From the NCBI GenBank assembly GCA_018268935.1, contig JAFDVS010000077.1, positions 62,001 to 126,000 of the forward strand: a DNA stretch of 64,000 bases, read 5' to 3'. Positions 18,361 to 28,400 of this stretch are shown here, in pieces. The position numbers were made by a program, and so were the translations under genes. Source of the DNA: Acidobacteriota bacterium (lineage in GTDB: Bacteria > Acidobacteriota > Terriglobia > Bryobacterales > Bryobacteraceae). The notes under the pieces are model-generated. The model saw only the letters and a list, made by a program, of their open reading frames with translations, made no database searches and had not been told where the DNA came from. Positions within the stretch are counted from its first letter, which is position 1. Every line of letters begins with the position of its first letter.

Positions 18361-20186
18361 CGCGCCGGTAGGATTTCCATCGCCGCCCCACCTCGCGCCT
18401 GCAACGCCAACTCGATTACTTCATCGCGCTTCACTTGCAGAACCGATTTCCGCACCTCGCGCGTGCCGTTTCCATCCGAGTACATCGTCGCCGTGAACGA
18501 TCTGCCTTCCTCCAACATGCTCAGTCGCACCGGCAAAGTTCGCGCTGCATTGTTCGTGATCGCCCCCACAAACCAGGCCTCCCCCTTACGCCGCGCCACA
18601 ACCACATATTCCCCAGGCCGCCCATCCAACACGCGCGTGTCATCCCAAACCGTGGGCACTCTTGCCACAAACTCCATCCCTGCTGTCTCCTCCGTAAACT
18701 GGATGGGCCTGTCATACCAATACACAAACTGCAGCGGGCTGTAGATGACCACCATCATCGCCAGTTGATGCCCCCACGTATTCTTCAGCCGCTGATCAAA
18801 CCAGCAGTACGTGTAATCCGCCGCCCCGGCGAGCATCCGCGTGAACGGAAGCACCGTGCTGTGCTCCGCATCCGGCATCTCTTCATTTCCCCGAATGCCC
18901 TCCTGTGTCAGCAGGTGCGGATAAGTGCGGCTCATCCCCGTTGGCCGGAACTCATCGTGAATGTCCAGCATCAATCGGCGCCGACCGGCTTTCTCAATCG
19001 CTCCATACAACCACTGCGTCCAATCCTGCGTGTGGACATTCACAAATCCGTACTTCACTCCCGCTACACCCCACTGCGCAAACAGCGGCAGCAGTTCATC
19101 GATCTGCCTCTCCAACGCCCGCCGGTTCACATACAACCACACGCCGATCCCCTTCGATTTCGCATACCCGATCACCCGAGCCAGATCCAGCCCCTGATAC
19201 TCCGGCTCTTTGCGCAGGCGCCGTGGATCAATATTCACGTGTGTCGCATCCGACTGCTCCTCGTACTCATGCCCATACCAACCGGCATCGTATTCGATGT
19301 ACTGAATCCCATGTGCCGCCGCAAAATCCGCTGCTTCCATTCCACCGCGAGTAGACAACGTAACCTCACGCAACACCTTCCCCGGCTTGATCCACGATGT
19401 TTCCGCCACCCGCGAAGCCGGGCTCAAATTTTGCAGCAGGTAGTTGTGCTCCAGTAAATCCCCGGCCCGCGATCCCACCAGCACCACACGCCATGGACTC
19501 GCAAACGAAACACCCACCCGCGCCGAACCCTGTAACCGCGCCCCCAGTGAATGACGCTCCCCACGCAATCCAGCCACGAACATCGAAGGGAAATTCTCCA
19601 CGCCCGCCTCCGCAATCGCCGCCCACAATCCGTTCGGCAACTCCAGCAGGAATGGCCGCTCCGAAGGCTGCTTCATCTCCTCAATCAATACCCGGCGGTA
19701 AGGTGTCTGCGCCCGCTCCGTTTCCCACCCATACGCCCCCTTCTCCAGCCGGAACTCCGTCGATTCGTTTCCCACCACCCCGGGCTCCGGAAGCACATAC
19801 CGGAACGCAACGCCCTCATCGTAGGCCCGAAACAAAACATGCAGCTTACGTTTCGGCGCGATCGTCTCCACGAATTCCACATCCGCCGCTTGAAACCGGT
19901 CCGGAATCACCGCCCGTTCCCCATATACCGGCCGCCACGTTCCATTGCCCGATGTTCGCGTCACCTTCCCCATCGCAAAATGCGAATCCACCCGGGCGGC
20001 TCCTTCCAATACCAACCCCAACGCCGATGGCCGCAACACCGTCTTCTCATCGAACGAAACCGAATACACCGCCTTGCCGTCCTCTACTCCAACGGACAGC
20101 TTCAACCTCCCATCTGGTGAGGAAACCACCACTGGCTCGGCAGCAAGCAATGTGGCGAAGAGAAAGGCAGCCAACTGCGTTGTCAT
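18357..20186 (-). CDS. Glycoside hydrolase family 97 protein (alpha-glucosidase/alpha-galactosidase-like)
   Basis: This is a 609-residue exported enzyme with signal peptide MTTQLAAFLFATLLAAEP; a GTG at 20195 is an alternative start. The N-terminal beta-sandwich (VVVSSPDGRLKLSVGVEDG) is typical of GH97. It is followed by the (beta/alpha)8 catalytic domain with YIEYDAGWYG, GIGVWLYVNRRA, AGVKYGFVNV, LMLDIHDEFRPTG and QEGIRGNEEMPD. Retaining GH97 enzymes carry a nucleophile Asp on the strand equivalent to VKYGF. Here that position is not Asp, while acidic residues are kept in HDEF and QEG-RGNE as in inverting SusB-like enzymes, so an inverting alpha-glucosidase is favoured but not certain. It probably acts in the periplasm on alpha-linked oligosaccharides. 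Confidence 0.88.
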   Translation of the reverse strand: MTTQLAAFLFATLLAAEPVVVSSPDGRLKLSVGVEDGKAVYSVSFDEKTVLRPSALGLVLEGAARVDSHFAMGKVTRTSGNGTWRPVYGERAVIPDRFQAADVEFVETIAPKRKLHVLFRAYDEGVAFRYVLPEPGVVGNESTEFRLEKGAYGWETERAQTPYRRVLIEEMKQPSERPFLLELPNGLWAAIAEAGVENFPSMFVAGLRGERHSLGARLQGSARVGVSFASPWRVVLVGSRAGDLLEHNYLLQNLSPASRVAETSWIKPGKVLREVTLSTRGGMEAADFAAAHGIQYIEYDAGWYGHEYEEQSDATHVNIDPRRLRKEPEYQGLDLARVIGYAKSKGIGVWLYVNRRALERQIDELLPLFAQWGVAGVKYGFVNVHTQDWTQWLYGAIEKAGRRRLMLDIHDEFRPTGMSRTYPHLLTQEGIRGNEEMPDAEHSTVLPFTRMLAGAADYTYCWFDQRLKNTWGHQLAMMVVIYSPLQFVYWYDRPIQFTEETAGMEFVARVPTVWDDTRVLDGRPGEYVVVARRKGEAWFVGAITNNAARTLPVRLSMLEEGRSFTATMYSDGNGTREVRKSVLQVKRDEVIELALQARGGAAMEILPAR

Positions 20187-20200
20187 ATCTAACACCTATA

Positions 20201-20983
20201 ATGAGCCAAATGAGGTGGCGTCGCCGCTGGATCGCGTTGCTCTTGCTTATCGCCGCCACTGCGCCCGCCCTCTGGATGCAGCCCGAAAACCCTCAGCCGG
20301 AAGGCCGCAAATCCGAGTTCCACTTCATCCGTCTGGAATACGTGGATGGCTTCAGCCTTCGCCGCCGCTTCGGCCGCGGCTGGTGGATGCAGGATTGGCC
20401 CGAAGCCGATATGCACTTCACCCAGGGCATTCAGCGCCTCACCCGCATCGACACCGGCGAGGGCCGCCACGTCCCGCTTACCGATGACCGCATCTTCGAA
20501 TACCCATGGGCCTACGCCACGCAAGTCGGTTACTGGCAGCTCACCGACCCCGAAATCAACCGCCTCCGTGATTACCTCCTCCGCGGGGGCTTCCTTGTCG
20601 TCGACGATTTCCACGGGCCCGCCGAATGGGAAGTGTTTCGAGAAACCATGCATCGCGTTTTCCCTAATCAGCCCATTCTCGAAATTGATCCCGGCAATCC
20701 GCTCCTGCACGTGCTCTACGACATTGGCGAACGCGTCCAGATCCCCGGCCTCCGCCACCTTCGCCGTGGCCCCGGCGGTTCTATCTACGTGCAGACCGAA
20801 CACGTCCCTCCGCACTGGCGCGCCATCTATGACAACAAGGGCCGCATGCTCGTTGCCATCAACTACAACATGGATGTCGGCGACGCCTGGGAGCACGCCG
20901 ACATGCCCGAATACCCCGAAGCGATGACTGCTCTCGCTTACCGCTTCGGCCTCAACTACATCATCTATTCCATGACCCACTAA
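20201..20983 (+). CDS. DUF4159 domain protein
   Basis: This is a 260-residue protein. A single N-terminal hydrophobic helix (WIALLLLIAATAPALWM) anchors or exports it. The DUF4159 core has FHFIRLEYVD, the patch WMQDWPEADMHF, YPWAYATQVGYWQLTDPEI, LRDYLLRGGFLVVDDFHGPAEW and a C-terminal GDAWEHADMPEYP. The domain resembles a class I glutamine-amidotransferase/DJ-1-like fold without an obvious catalytic Cys; its function is unknown. The ATG at 20201 overlaps a TATAAT at 20197-20202, so a second in-frame ATG at 20210 could be a leaderless start. It diverges from the GH97 gene by only 14 nt and converges with the VOC gene. Confidence 0.8.
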   Translation: MSQMRWRRRWIALLLLIAATAPALWMQPENPQPEGRKSEFHFIRLEYVDGFSLRRRFGRGWWMQDWPEADMHFTQGIQRLTRIDTGEGRHVPLTDDRIFEYPWAYATQVGYWQLTDPEINRLRDYLLRGGFLVVDDFHGPAEWEVFRETMHRVFPNQPILEIDPGNPLLHVLYDIGERVQIPGLRHLRRGPGGSIYVQTEHVPPHWRAIYDNKGRMLVAINYNMDVGDAWEHADMPEYPEAMTALAYRFGLNYIIYSMTH

Positions 20984-21420
20984 CCCAGCGCGTTGTACCG
21001 CCGCTGCATCTCTTCCGGCGTCACTTGCTCGATGCTATGCCCAATGCCCCACCGGTGTCCAAACGGGTCAATCACTGACCCCGATCGCTCCCCATAAAAC
21101 TGATCCGCCGGAGCACGCTCCAGTGTTGCGCCCAACTCCACCGCCCGCGCAATCATCTCATCCGCGTTGTCCACATGCAGATGAATCGTCACCGATGATC
21201 CCCCCACCGTCTTCGGCGACCGTATCCCATACTCCGGAAATTCATCCGCCAGCATCAGGGTTACCCCGCCAAAATCGAGCTCCGCATGACCGATCCGTCC
21301 ATTTGGGTCGCGAAGCCGGAACTTCTCCGTCGCGCCGAATGCCTTCGAATAAAACTCAATCGCCTCGGCCGCACCGCAGACGATTAGATAAGCAAATAAT
21401 TCATGAACAGCGTTAGCCAT
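20980..21420 (-). CDS. VOC/glyoxalase family protein (PhnB-like)
   Basis: This 146-residue cytosolic protein has the beta-alpha-beta-beta-beta repeats of the vicinal-oxygen-chelate fold. The N-terminal half has LFAYLIVCGAAEAIEFYSKAFGATEKFRL and the C-terminal half VDNADEMIARAVELGATLERA followed by FYGERSGSVIDPFGHRWGIG. The PhnB/YP_glyoxalase type is usual for this arrangement. Metal ligands are only partly visible, so the enzyme activity (isomerase, resistance or epimerase-like) cannot be set. ATG 21420 is preferred over the upstream in-frame start because the family begins at this point. Its stop overlaps the DUF4159 gene end. Confidence 0.85.
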   Translation of the reverse strand: MANAVHELFAYLIVCGAAEAIEFYSKAFGATEKFRLRDPNGRIGHAELDFGGVTLMLADEFPEYGIRSPKTVGGSSVTIHLHVDNADEMIARAVELGATLERAPADQFYGERSGSVIDPFGHRWGIGHSIEQVTPEEMQRRYNALG

Positions 21421-21689
21421 AGACTTCAGTCTACGGCCCCGCCGCACTGCTGTCTTGAAAGAATTTGACCTTGCTTCCCTCCTGAGCGCGATAAGCTACT
21501 CCCGTGAAGAGGAGATGGACAACTGCGTTCCTTCACTCAAGCCAGCATCGTGAATGGCGGCCTGTCGCTTAGCACTACAGCGGGGGAATCCGGCACTTGC
21601 CGGCGCCGCCGTGCCTGAACCGGCACACTTGCGTTGCTCGTCGCCGGCTTGGTTGGCGTCTTCCTCCGGCGATTCGCTCGTCGGAACAG
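21421..21689. other. Intergenic region, 269 nt, no gene recognised
   Basis: The gap lies between the VOC gene start and the AraC gene end. It contains a TTGACC at 21465-21470 without a convincing -10 box, and a GAAGAGGAG followed by an ATG at 21515 that opens a frame of only 12 codons. I see no known RNA, repeat or transposon end. Confidence 0.4.
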
Positions 21690-22469
21690 CTAGCTGCCCC
21701 CTCGGGGGACATGCAGCACATTGGCCGGGTGCGCCAGCACATACTCTGTTGGCGTTACTCCCGAAAATGCTCGAAACTCCCTGCAGAAATGTGCCTGATC
21801 GCTGTAACCGGCATCAATCGCCATCGCCGCCCAGCCGGTTCCGGACCTCATTCCACGCAGCATCCGATGGAATCGATGTACGCGGCTGAACACCTTCGGA
21901 GTGAGTCCCACCGCATCACGAAACAGCGCATTGAAGTGACGGTGGCTGAACCCGCTTACCGCCACCGCTTCTCCCACTGCGCCTCCTCGGCCAATGAAGT
22001 CGAGAGCGCCACGAACGGCCGGAGCCAGAGCCACTACGCGCAGTCGCGATGATAAGGCGGCTTCGAAGATCTGAAGCCGCGCCCGCGCACTACCTACCTC
22101 CATCAGCCGCGCCCGCAACTCGGCTGCATCGCGCCCCCACACATCATCAAGCGAGGTATGCGCCTCCGCAAACTCCCCCGCCGGAACGCCCAGCAATGCC
22201 AGCGATCCACCCGGCTTCAGAACCGCGCCAATCGAACTCGCGGCCGCGCCCACATCCTTTACATAGAAACCACTCCGAGCCCCGCCCACCAGCGCATAGC
22301 CAACATCCTGTCCATCGATCCGCACCGCCGGCCCGGTCAATCGCAGCACAATATGCATACCGCCCGAAGGCAGAATATGCTCCAGCCCGAAGCCGGCTCC
22401 CGATTCTCCACACCACACCTTCTCCACATAGATTTCCAGTTCCGGTCGTGGCGCCCTGGCGAACCCCAT
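21690..22469 (-). CDS. AraC family transcriptional regulator
   Basis: This 259-residue protein starts at ATG 22469. The C-terminal 95 residues form a double helix-turn-helix AraC domain: VSGFSHRHFNALFRDAVGLTPKVFSRVHRFHRML, then WAAMAIDAGYSDQAHFCREFRAFSGVTPTEYV. The N-terminal 150 residues look like a cupin-like DUF6597-type sensing domain (LEIYVEKVWCGE ... EHILPSGGMHIVLRL). Such regulators often control neighbouring small oxidoreductase or VOC genes. It is divergent from tetR, sharing a 77-nt control region. The further upstream in-frame start at 22517 would run into that promoter and is less likely. Confidence 0.9.
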   Translation of the reverse strand: MGFARAPRPELEIYVEKVWCGESGAGFGLEHILPSGGMHIVLRLTGPAVRIDGQDVGYALVGGARSGFYVKDVGAAASSIGAVLKPGGSLALLGVPAGEFAEAHTSLDDVWGRDAAELRARLMEVGSARARLQIFEAALSSRLRVVALAPAVRGALDFIGRGGAVGEAVAVSGFSHRHFNALFRDAVGLTPKVFSRVHRFHRMLRGMRSGTGWAAMAIDAGYSDQAHFCREFRAFSGVTPTEYVLAHPANVLHVPRGGS

Positions 22470-22493
22470 GCCGTTCAGCCTAACACGTCGTCG

Positions 22494-22545
22494 TTGACAG
22501 TATGGCGTCAAATTCATATACTGACTGTAGTCGGTGACTACAGTC
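22494..22545 (+). promoter_or_regulatory. Promoter and palindromic operator of the tetR-reductase operon
   Basis: TTGACA at 22494-22499 and TATACT at 22517-22522 are separated by 17 nt, a near-consensus sigma70 promoter. Directly after it lies a perfect 10-bp inverted repeat GACTGTAGTC (22523-22532) / GACTACAGTC (22536-22545) with a 3-nt spacer, which would cover the transcription start. This is the classic position for autorepression by a TetR protein. The operator ends 1 nt before the first ATG of tetR, so the transcript has a very short leader. Confidence 0.8.
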
Positions 22546-22546
22546 G

Positions 22547-23164
22547 ATGACCATGGTCAACAAAAAGCCGGAACGCCCCCGCGATGCGCAACGCGAAGCC
22601 ACCGCCCACCGTATCCTCGCCTCCGCCCTCCGCCTCTTCGATCGCCTCGGGTTCGAACACACCTCCGTCGACAAAATCGTCGAGGACGCGGGCGTAGCTA
22701 AGGGCACCTTCTTCCATCACTTCCCCTCCAAGGACGCCATCCTCGCCTGGATCGGCGACCAGCAGATCGCCAACCTCCAATCCGCCATCGCCGCCCGCCG
22801 CGGCTTCTCCCAGCTCAGCTTCGAAAAGCAGATCCGTTTCGTTCTCCTCACCCTCGGCGAAGCCCACGCCAAACGCAAATCCCTTATCAAATTCCTCGCT
22901 GCAGCCCTGCTCAAAACCGATCTGCTCTCCGGCCCTCACAGCAAAGGTATGTCGCAACTCGACGCCGTCCTCCTGCCTCTCATCCGGAAAGCCCAGCACT
23001 CCGGCGAGGTGCGCGCCGAGATTTCCGCCGAAACCATCGCCTCCTTCATTCGCGCGACGTATTTCCACAGCATCCTGGAATGGCTCATCAAAGAGAACAG
23101 GTCATTTGAACAGGTGCTGGAACCATTTCTGCAACTCATTATTCGAGGCACAAAAGGGGACTGA
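22547..23164 (+). CDS. TetR family transcriptional regulator
   Basis: This 205-residue regulator has an N-terminal helix-turn-helix of the TetR family at about residues 18-62 (ILASALRLFDRLGFEHTSVDKIVEDAGVAKGTFFHHFPSKDAIL). The C-terminal ligand-binding and dimer domain is of unknown specificity. ATG 22547 and ATG 22553 are both possible, and neither has a strong ribosome-binding site, which fits the very short leader. The operator-like palindrome overlaps the promoter. It is followed after 2 nt by the reductase gene, which it probably controls in response to a small hydrophobic or reactive ligand. Confidence 0.93.
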   Translation: MTMVNKKPERPRDAQREATAHRILASALRLFDRLGFEHTSVDKIVEDAGVAKGTFFHHFPSKDAILAWIGDQQIANLQSAIAARRGFSQLSFEKQIRFVLLTLGEAHAKRKSLIKFLAAALLKTDLLSGPHSKGMSQLDAVLLPLIRKAQHSGEVRAEISAETIASFIRATYFHSILEWLIKENRSFEQVLEPFLQLIIRGTKGD

Positions 23165-23166
23165 AC

Positions 23167-24030
23167 ATGGAACGAGTCTTAGTGGCGGGCGCAACCGGCG
23201 CCCTTGGTCGGCACGTGCTCCACACGCTCAACCAGCGCGGTTATTACACCCGCGCCCTTTGCCGCAATGACGCACGCGCACGCTCCATCGCCGCGCACGA
23301 TATCTTCATCGCCGACGCGCTCAAAGACAACCTCGCTCCTGCGTTGGATAACATCGACGTAGTCTTCTCCTGCCTCGGCCAAACGGTCGCCGCCAATTTC
23401 TCCATCCGTGCCCCCGGCTACCTCGACGTCGACGTCCCCGCTAATCGTAACCTCCTGGACGCCGCGCGCAATGCCAATATCCGCCGCTTCGTCTACGTTT
23501 CCGTGCTCCATGCCGATAAACACCCCGGTGTTCCCTACATGCACGCACACGCCCTCGTCGCCAAGGCCATACGAGAATCCGGCCTCAGCTACGCCATCAT
23601 TGAGCCCACTGGCTTCTTCTCTGCCTTTTACGCCTTCCTCGATATGGTCCGCAAGAATCAGGCCATGGTCTTCGGCGACGGCCACGCACGCACCAATCCC
23701 ATCCACGATGCCGACCTCGCCGAAATCTGCGCCGATGCTCTCGCCGAACGCAACAACATCACAATCGAAGCCGGCGGCCCCACCATCTACTCCCGCCTTG
23801 ACGTGATCGAACTCGCCCGCTCCATCGCCCGTAAAAACGTCACCATTCGCAAAGCCCCGCTGTGGGTCCCCTTTTTGATGGGAAAGCTCGCCAAATGGCA
23901 TGCCCCGCGCATCGCAGACCTAATGGGCTTTGTCCACCTCATCAGCCGCGAAGACTTCATCGCCCCTCGCCGCGGTCGCCGCGAACTCGCTGACTTCTAC
24001 CGCAACGAACTCGCTACGCCAACAGTTTAG
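23167..24030 (+). CDS. NmrA/SDR-like NAD(P)-binding protein
   Basis: This 287-residue protein begins with the Rossmann glycine motif GATGALG at residues 8-14. It is an atypical short-chain dehydrogenase of the NmrA/YwnB kind, with IDVVFSCLGQTV, RRFVYVSVLHAD and YAIIEPTGFFSAF. The Tyr-x3-Lys catalytic pair of classical SDRs is not evident, so it may bind NAD(P)H without being a standard dehydrogenase, or act as a reductase of quinone-like compounds. It is the second gene of the tetR operon. Its last 17 nt overlap the convergent DUF1501 gene. Confidence 0.87.
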   Translation: MERVLVAGATGALGRHVLHTLNQRGYYTRALCRNDARARSIAAHDIFIADALKDNLAPALDNIDVVFSCLGQTVAANFSIRAPGYLDVDVPANRNLLDAARNANIRRFVYVSVLHADKHPGVPYMHAHALVAKAIRESGLSYAIIEPTGFFSAFYAFLDMVRKNQAMVFGDGHARTNPIHDADLAEICADALAERNNITIEAGGPTIYSRLDVIELARSIARKNVTIRKAPLWVPFLMGKLAKWHAPRIADLMGFVHLISREDFIAPRRGRRELADFYRNELATPTV

Positions 24031-25396
24031 GAACCAGGTTCCCATGCACGTCCGTCAACCGGAAATCGCGTCCCTGGAACCGGTACGTCAGCTTCAAATG
24101 ATCGAAGCCCAGCAGATGCAGCAGTGTCGCATGCAGATCGTGAACATGCACCTTGTCCTTCACCACGTTGAACCCGAGTTCATCCGACTCGCCCAGCGTC
24201 AACCCCGGCTTCGTCCCGCCGCCTGCCAGCCACATCGTGAATGCATTCGGATGATGATCGCGCCCATCACTGCCGCCCTGCACCATCGGCGTTCTTCCGA
24301 ATTCACCGCCCCAAACCACCAGCGTGTCTTTCAACAATCCGCGCTGCTTCAAATCCATTACCAACGCGGCGCAAGCCTGATCCGTGTCCTTGCAATTCGT
24401 CGTGATGTCTTTCACCAGGTTCCCGTGCTGATCCCACGCCTCGTGATACAACTGCACAAATCGCACGCCCCGTTCCACCAGCCGCCGCGCCAGTAAACAA
24501 TTATTCGCGAAGCTCGGTTTCCCCGGCACCGCACCATACAAATCCAAAGTCGCCTGCGATTCCTTGCTCAGATCCATCAACTCCGGCGCGCTCGATTGCA
24601 TCCGGAACGCCATCTCAAAGCTGTTGATCCGCGTCTCAATCTCCGGATCCCCCATCGCTCCCAACCGCATCTCGTTCAACTTCCGAATCGAATCGAGCGA
24701 GTCCCGCTGCAACTCCGTATCCACTCCCGGAGGATTCGACAAATACAACACCGGATCGCCCGACCCGCGGAACTGCACGCCCTGATACATCGTCGGCAGG
24801 AATCCGCTGCCCCAGCAACTGCTTCCCCCGCTCGGCCCTTTCTTGCCGGAACTAAACACGACGAACGCGGGCAAATCCTGTGACTCGCTCCCCAGCCCGT
24901 ACGTAACCCACGCCCCAAAGCTCGGCCGCCCGAACTGCTGCGTTCCTGTATTCATCAGCAACTGTCCCGGCGCATGATTGAAAGCATCGGTCACCATCGA
25001 TTTCACAATCGTGATGTCATCGACGATCTTCGAAGTGTGCGGCAACAGTTCCGACAACTCCGCTCCGCACTGCCCGTACTTCGCGAACTTGAACTTCGGC
25101 CCCAGCAGCTTTGAATTCGGATTAATGAACGCCGCGCGATAGCCCTTCAACAAATCCGCCGGCGGCAGCGTCCCATCGAACTTCGCCAATTGCGGCTTGT
25201 TGTCGAACATCTCCAGGTGCGACGGCGCTCCCGCCATGAACAGGAAGATAACGTTCTTCGCCTTCGGAGTATGATGCGGCTTCCGCGGAGCCAGCGGATT
25301 CACCGTCGCCCCCAGCAGCGTGTGCGCCGCCAGGGCCCCAGCCCCAATTCCGCATTCCTTCAAAAACCAACGGCGGGCGGTCAGGTTCGGCTTCAT
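24014..25396 (-). CDS. DUF1501 family exported protein
   Basis: This 460-residue protein starts at ATG 25396 with a twin-arginine-type signal (ARRWFLKECGIGAGALAAH). DUF1501 resembles the alkaline-phosphatase/sulfatase superfamily, seen here as NVIFLFMAGAPSHLEMFD, a central GQLLMNTG and FVQLYHEAWDQHG, and near the end VVWGGEFGRTPM followed by GRDHHPNAFTMWLAGGG. In Planctomycetes and Acidobacteria it is found next to PSD1 cytochrome proteins; the pair is thought to act on complex carbohydrates, but the reaction is unknown. It starts 4 nt after the stop of the PSD1 gene, so the two genes are co-transcribed. Confidence 0.92.
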   Translation of the reverse strand: MKPNLTARRWFLKECGIGAGALAAHTLLGATVNPLAPRKPHHTPKAKNVIFLFMAGAPSHLEMFDNKPQLAKFDGTLPPADLLKGYRAAFINPNSKLLGPKFKFAKYGQCGAELSELLPHTSKIVDDITIVKSMVTDAFNHAPGQLLMNTGTQQFGRPSFGAWVTYGLGSESQDLPAFVVFSSGKKGPSGGSSCWGSGFLPTMYQGVQFRGSGDPVLYLSNPPGVDTELQRDSLDSIRKLNEMRLGAMGDPEIETRINSFEMAFRMQSSAPELMDLSKESQATLDLYGAVPGKPSFANNCLLARRLVERGVRFVQLYHEAWDQHGNLVKDITTNCKDTDQACAALVMDLKQRGLLKDTLVVWGGEFGRTPMVQGGSDGRDHHPNAFTMWLAGGGTKPGLTLGESDELGFNVVKDKVHVHDLHATLLHLLGFDHLKLTYRFQGRDFRLTDVHGNLVPKLLA

Positions 25397-25400
25397 CGCT

Positions 25401-28400
25401 TTACTCCTTGGTAATCGTCTCATCCAGATTCAGCAGCACACGCGCCAGCGCCGTCCATCCGGCCAGTTGCGCGTTATCCTCGCTGCCCGTAAGATCCGCG
25501 GCCTTCAATTTCCCTTGCGCAAAGCGCTGCGTTTGAAGCTCCAGCAATGCCTGCAACTCCGTGCGCTCGGCATCGCTCGGCGGCCGCGCCATGCAACGCC
25601 GGAACGCATACACAATGCGATCCCGGTCCGTACTTCCACCTTCAGCCATCGTTTTCTTCGCCAGTGCACGGGCCATCTCCAAAAACAACGGTTCGTTCAA
25701 CGTCGTCAACGCCTGCAGCGGCGTATTCGATCGCGTCCGCCGCACACAGGCGAAATCGCCATTCGGAGCATCGAAGTTCTGCAGCATGGGATATGGCACC
25801 GAACGATAGCGGAACGTATACAGTCCGCGCCGGTAGCGGTCCGCGCCCTTCTCTTCATGCCACTGCTTCGGTCCGTAGCTCGCCGGCGGCTGGAACAGAA
25901 AATCCGGAGCCGGCGGATACACACTCGGGCCGCCCACCTTCGCGTTCAACAACCCACTGGCCGCAAGCGCAATGTCGCGCACAATCTCGCCTTCTACGCG
26001 CAGCCGGGGCCCACGCGCCAGCAGCCGGTTATACGGATCCTTCTCCAACAGCGCTGGCGTCGCCTTCGATGTTTGCCGGTACGCGCCCGAAGTGACAATC
26101 GTCCGGTGCATGTGCTTCATGCTCCACCCGCGTTCCATGAATTCCACTGCCAGCCAATCCAGTAGTTCCGGATGCGATGGCGGCTCGCATTGCCTCCCTA
26201 AATCTTCGCTCGTCGCGACAATGCCGGTGCCGAAATACGCCTGCCACATGCGGTTCACCATCGACCGCGCCGTCGTCGGCGAATTCCGGTCCGTCAACCA
26301 CATCGCCAATCCCAACCGGTTCATCGGAGCACCCTTCGGCAGCGGATGCAGCGCTGCCGGCACTCCCGGCTGCACCTGTTTACCCGGCTTCAAAAAATCT
26401 CCGCGAGTCAGTTGGTACGTTGAGCGCATTTCGTTGCGCTCATGCAGCACCAGTTGCGAAGCGCCCTCCGGATGTTGCTTCCACAACGCCTCGATATCAT
26501 CGTTCACGCTCACCCACTCCGGCACCGTCGTGCGCCAATAGCTGAACAGGGCTTGCTCCTGTCCCGGTGAGCGCTCCGATGTGGCCTTCGACACAATCTC
26601 CCGCACTGCGGCAGGCAGCGGATCCGCCACCGCTTCAGGCGTCGATGTCACCGACAACCGGAAACGCCCCAGGTTGTGATTCATGTTGTCGTCGCTATTC
26701 CACCCGCCATGATTCTGCTTCAGATAAAACGTCAACAGAATCCCGCCTGCATTCTCAATGGGTCGATCCGCAACGAATACAGCCTTCCGCGGCAGATTAC
26801 GCCGCGCCGGCCCCGCATCGATCCCCCATGCCGTCAGATCATTGCCGTCAATCGCGTAGGCGATCGGCCCCGTCACCCGCCGGTTCTTCGATTTGTCGAA
26901 GTAAATTTTGTCCAGCTCCCGCTCCGGCAGATTCACATCGGCTGTCGCGCGAGCCATCTTCACCTTCGTGATCTTCTTCGGATCATCCACCGGCGAATAC
27001 TCGACATCAAACTCCGTCAGCGCCGCCGTCCCTAGAATCGAACGCCCCGGCCCGCTCAGCGGCAAATTCGGATCGTTCATCAACTCCAACCGGAACGCCG
27101 TGATATTCTTCTGATCCGTCTTGATCGTGAACTTCGCCCGGTGCTTTGTCGGAGCGTATCCCGCCGCCAACAGAGATCCATCCGCCTGCGGAAGATACTT
27201 CTGACCGCCCGTCGAGATATCGTCGATATCCGGCCGCACCACTGTCCACTGCGGCTGATCATTCCGAACCTTTGCTTCCCACTGCGCCATCCGCTCTTTC
27301 CAGTCCGGCGTTCGATGCTGAATCCCCGCTTCCAACTCCCGGATGTTGCGGAAAATCTCCGCTCTCTTCTGATTCTCCTCCGGTGTGTACACCGCCGCGT
27401 TCGCTTCATGCGAGTTATTCAAAAATGCGAACAGCTTGTAGTATTCCTCTTGCTGAATCGGGTCGTATTTGTGGTTGTGGCACTGGCTGCACTGGATGGT
27501 CATCCCCATCATCGCCTTGCCGATCGCGTCCATCCGGTCAAACATCGCTTCCATCCGGAACTGCTCGGGATCAATGCCGCCCTCTTCGTTGATCATCGAA
27601 TTGCGCAGGAAGCCCGTCGCCACAATCTGCTCCTGTGTCGCATTCGGCAGCAGGTCTCCGGCCAGTTGCTCGGTAAGGAACCGGTCATAGGGCAGATCAC
27701 GGTTCAATGCGTTGATCACCCAATCGCGCCAGAACCACACCACGCGCTGTTTGTCTTTTTCAAACCCATCCGAATCCGCATACCGTGCCGCATCCAGCCA
27801 GTGCCGTCCCCACCGCTCGCCGTAGTGCGGTGAGTTCAGCAACCGCTCCACCTGCTTTTCGTATGCGTCCTTCGATTTGTCGTTCACGAACGCATCCGCT
27901 TCATCCGGAGTCGGTGGCAGACCTGTCAAATCCAGGCTCAGCCGCCGCAGCAGCGTAATGCGATCGGCCTCGGCCGATGGCTGCAAGCCTTCCTTTTCGA
28001 GCCGCGCCAGCACGAACGCATCAATCGGATTCCGCACCCAAGCCTTCTGCTGCACCGCTGGCAACGCCGGCCGCTTCGGCGCAACAAACGCCCAGTGCTT
28101 CTTCACCTCAGCCGTTGCCGAACCCGCGCCATCCGGCCAAACCGCGCCCTGATCGATCCACGCCTTCAGCAATGCAATCTGAGCAGCGTCCAGCGGCTTG
28201 CCGCCCATCGGCATGCGCGCCTGCTCGCCGATCCCAGCCACACGCTGGTATAACGTGCTCTCCACCGCCTTGCCCGGAACCACAACCTTCCCGTTCAGCA
28301 CCGATGCCTTCGCATCCAGACGCAGATTTCCCATCTGCATCTTCGCTCCATGACAGTTCACGCACGACTTCTCGAGCAAAGGCTGTACGTCTCGCACGAA

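Noticed and set aside
21515..21553. Tiny frame of 12 codons after GAAGAGGAG
   Set aside because: Too short and without support to call a gene.
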